From Bacillota bacterium (GTDB lineage Bacteria; Bacillota_E; Sulfobacillia; Sulfobacillales; Sulfobacillaceae), in NCBI GenBank assembly GCA_021802375.1, contig JAKAAL010000227.1:1-6735 (forward strand): a stretch of DNA of 6,735 bases. Direction: 5' to 3'. The notes beneath the pieces were generated by a model. The model did not search any database, was not told the DNA's origin, and saw nothing but the letters and a program-made list of their open reading frames with translations. Every line of letters begins with the position of its first letter. The first letter of the stretch is position 1. Positions 5,355 to 6,735 of the stretch are shown here, piece after piece. The position numbers and the translations under genes are program-made.

Positions 5355-6735
5355 CTATTTGACCTCTGGGGGTTCATATCGACACCAATTTTTGTCCCCG
5401 CCGCGACGGTAGATACCACCGTCCTCATCGATCTGAAACAGGTGAATCCATGCGTTGTCGATCAGTTCTTTCGTTGCCGGGTTTCGAAAAATCACTTCTT
5501 CGATCGCCGACTTGGGTGCCTCGATGTACGCACTAAGCCGCATCGGCTCGTGGATCCATCGAGTTCCATCGTGCACGGACTGCCACGCCAGACCTCCTCT
5601 CAAATCGCCCCCATTGCCCTCAAGCACACCAAGCGCTCCTCCCACCACGTTGTGTAAGACCTTGTTGCCGCTACCCAGTCGGTCATGGTCTACGACCGAT
5701 CCGTAGTACTGCATATTGATCCAGTGCGCCACAATCATGGGAGCGGTCATAATCAGCCCAAGGGTTGCCAAGTCTGGGTCATTTCGCCAACGGTACTCGT
5801 GCAAAAACACCCGGCCGTGCAAGTTGCGGCCCAAGGTCCGCGTTCGCGGGGCAGCAATAAAGGCCGCGTTTCTCGCCAGTGCCCATTCTGGCCGCACCTC
5901 GGCCCAATCACGACTTCGCTTCAGGAAATGGGCATGCACCGACCGCTCCGATGCGTTGCCAATCTCTAGGAGGTCTGCGCGTTCAAGGCGGGTCACCCTG
6001 CTTGCAAGAGTCAACCAGCGACGCAACTGAGCCACGTCAACGTGATGAGATGGCGGCACGCCATCTCCGTCAAACAGAAGAACCTCATCGGTGGTGGTAT
6101 CGTGCAGTCCAGCGATAAAGAAGGTTTCCGATGGGATTTCAATACCCTTCTGCTTTAGGCCCCGACGAGTCTCAGAATCGTTAAGCAAGGCCGCCGCGAC
6201 CCGGGCACTCGCCTCGCCCGAATGCCCCCCACATGCCCCACATTCCAATCCGGTCGCCTGCGGATTATTGGAGGTCGTACTGGCGTGTCCTACGAATAAT
6301 ATAAGACGGCCAAACTCCTTAAGCATGCCCATGTTGCGCAATATGGATTGTGCAACCGATGGACGGTCAGCTTGCGGAATCCCAGTCAGCCCGTCGGGTC
6401 CTGACCTTAAAGACCCGAGCTGAGGCCCAAGCTGCCCTTGCATGCGGGCAGAAAGACCTAGGCGTTCTGGTCGTGGAACGGGACGGGTCCAGCCCATGCT
6501 GTCACTGATGAGCTTTGGTGCCGACCACATACCCGCCGCCTCGACGAATGCAAAGGCTGATGACGCCGAGGTCTTAAACGATTTCCAGATACTGGCCATC
6601 CGCAGGTGAGTGTGTCGTCGAGCGAGGTCCGCGGCTGCCTTTTCGCCGTTTTGGGGAGATAGACTTTCTTCAATACGGTAGGCAGGATTAAAGAATACGG
6701 GAAGGCGTCTCTCTGCCTTCGTGCCTCCAAAGGGG
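5355..6735 (-). CDS. dabA: DabA-type inorganic carbon accumulation protein (DUF2309/UPF0753), C-terminal part; 5' end beyond the window
   Basis: DabA is the beta-carbonic-anhydrase-like zinc subunit of the DAB system. With the membrane partner DabB it concentrates inorganic carbon at the cytoplasmic side of the membrane, driven by a cation gradient. The first ATG in the window is at 6599, but the frame is open through all 45 codons upstream of it to the right edge. Those codons read like the middle of a DabA (LPVFFNPAYRIEE resembles the usual PVLLxPxYxVEE), so the gene is cut by the edge, not short. Numbering from the 6599 ATG: SSAFAFVEAAG (13-23), GHASTTSNNP (104-113) and LECGACGGHSGE (118-129). 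His105 and Cys120 are 15 apart, as are zinc ligands His524 and Cys539 of the Halothiobacillus protein. The other two ligands (the CxD of CIDVRSE) should lie just beyond the edge. About 459 residues are visible of a family usually 800-1000 long. dabB is expected further right. Confidence 0.93.
   Translation of the reverse strand, partial: PFGGTKAERRLPVFFNPAYRIEESLSPQNGEKAAADLARRHTHLRMASIWKSFKTSASSAFAFVEAAGMWSAPKLISDSMGWTRPVPRPERLGLSARMQGQLGPQLGSLRSGPDGLTGIPQADRPSVAQSILRNMGMLKEFGRLILFVGHASTTSNNPQATGLECGACGGHSGEASARVAAALLNDSETRRGLKQKGIEIPSETFFIAGLHDTTTDEVLLFDGDGVPPSHHVDVAQLRRWLTLASRVTRLERADLLEIGNASERSVHAHFLKRSRDWAEVRPEWALARNAAFIAAPRTRTLGRNLHGRVFLHEYRWRNDPDLATLGLIMTAPMIVAHWINMQYYGSVVDHDRLGSGNKVLHNVVGGALGVLEGNGGDLRGGLAWQSVHDGTRWIHEPMRLSAYIEAPKSAIEEVIFRNPATKELIDNAWIHLFQIDEDGGIYRRGGDKNWCRYEPPEVK

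Noticed and set aside
4907..5362. Open frame of 151 codons on the + strand opposite the start of ilvD
   Set aside because: It is the reverse of the conserved IlvD N-terminus and of the structured leader; its composition is not protein-like and it has no start signal.
5192..5428. Open frame of 78 codons on the - strand across the dabA end and ilvD leader
   Set aside because: It overlaps the dabA C-terminus out of frame and the hairpin region; only its last ten codons are mentioned as a weak leader-peptide idea.
5355..6599. A short, complete 414-residue DabA-like protein starting at the ATG 6599
   Set aside because: All 45 codons upstream to the window edge are open and match the middle of DabA, so the gene is cut by the window, not short.
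1..6735. CRISPR arrays, tRNA or rRNA genes, transposases, phage genes
   Set aside because: No regularly spaced repeats, tRNA-like cloverleaf, rRNA motifs or mobile-element proteins were seen on either strand.

Overview
The window looks like chromosomal DNA from a free-living bacterium, most likely a Bacillota-type (low-GC Gram-positive lineage) organism of moderately high GC content. The IspH protein has the Bacillus-type signature motifs, the ferredoxin and ilvD have good purine-rich ribosome binding sites, and a DabA-type inorganic-carbon uptake protein suggests an autotroph or mixotroph. A Sulfobacillus-like acidophile would fit, but that is inference and was not tested by any search.

Layout: a seven-helix membrane protein of unknown function is on the + strand (10-681; its frame is still open at the left edge). 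All other genes lie on the - strand and are transcribed right to left: dabA (enters from beyond the right edge, ends at 5355), ilvD (5185-3575), a 7Fe-type ferredoxin (3294-3016), ispH (2896-1988) and a glycerol-dehydrogenase-like/HcxA-like dehydrogenase (1916-837). The membrane gene and the dehydrogenase gene converge on a 155-bp gap that contains a perfect 11-bp inverted repeat (713-746), a likely shared transcription end. No gene-free stretch exceeds 300 bases; the longest is 280 bp between ilvD and the ferredoxin gene.

The - strand genes are same-strand neighbours with gaps of 71-280 bp, several holding hairpins, so they need not form one operon. They are metabolically mixed: bicarbonate/CO2 accumulation (DabA), branched-chain amino acid synthesis (IlvD, an Fe-S enzyme), electron transfer (ferredoxin), isoprenoid synthesis (IspH, an Fe-S enzyme that needs an electron donor) and an NAD-dependent dehydrogenase. 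The ferredoxin next to ispH is a plausible, unproven electron-donor pairing.

The most notable observation is that IlvD keeps all three cluster cysteines and the catalytic lysine but lacks about 27 residues immediately after the GGCDKN motif, a clean in-frame loss. The second is the dabA-ilvD gap, which has a long hairpin starting at the dabA stop codon, a second downstream copy of its arm that could form a competing pairing, and a further perfect hairpin before ilvD. I found no RNA genes, CRISPR arrays, transposases or phage genes, and no convincing new multi-gene system.
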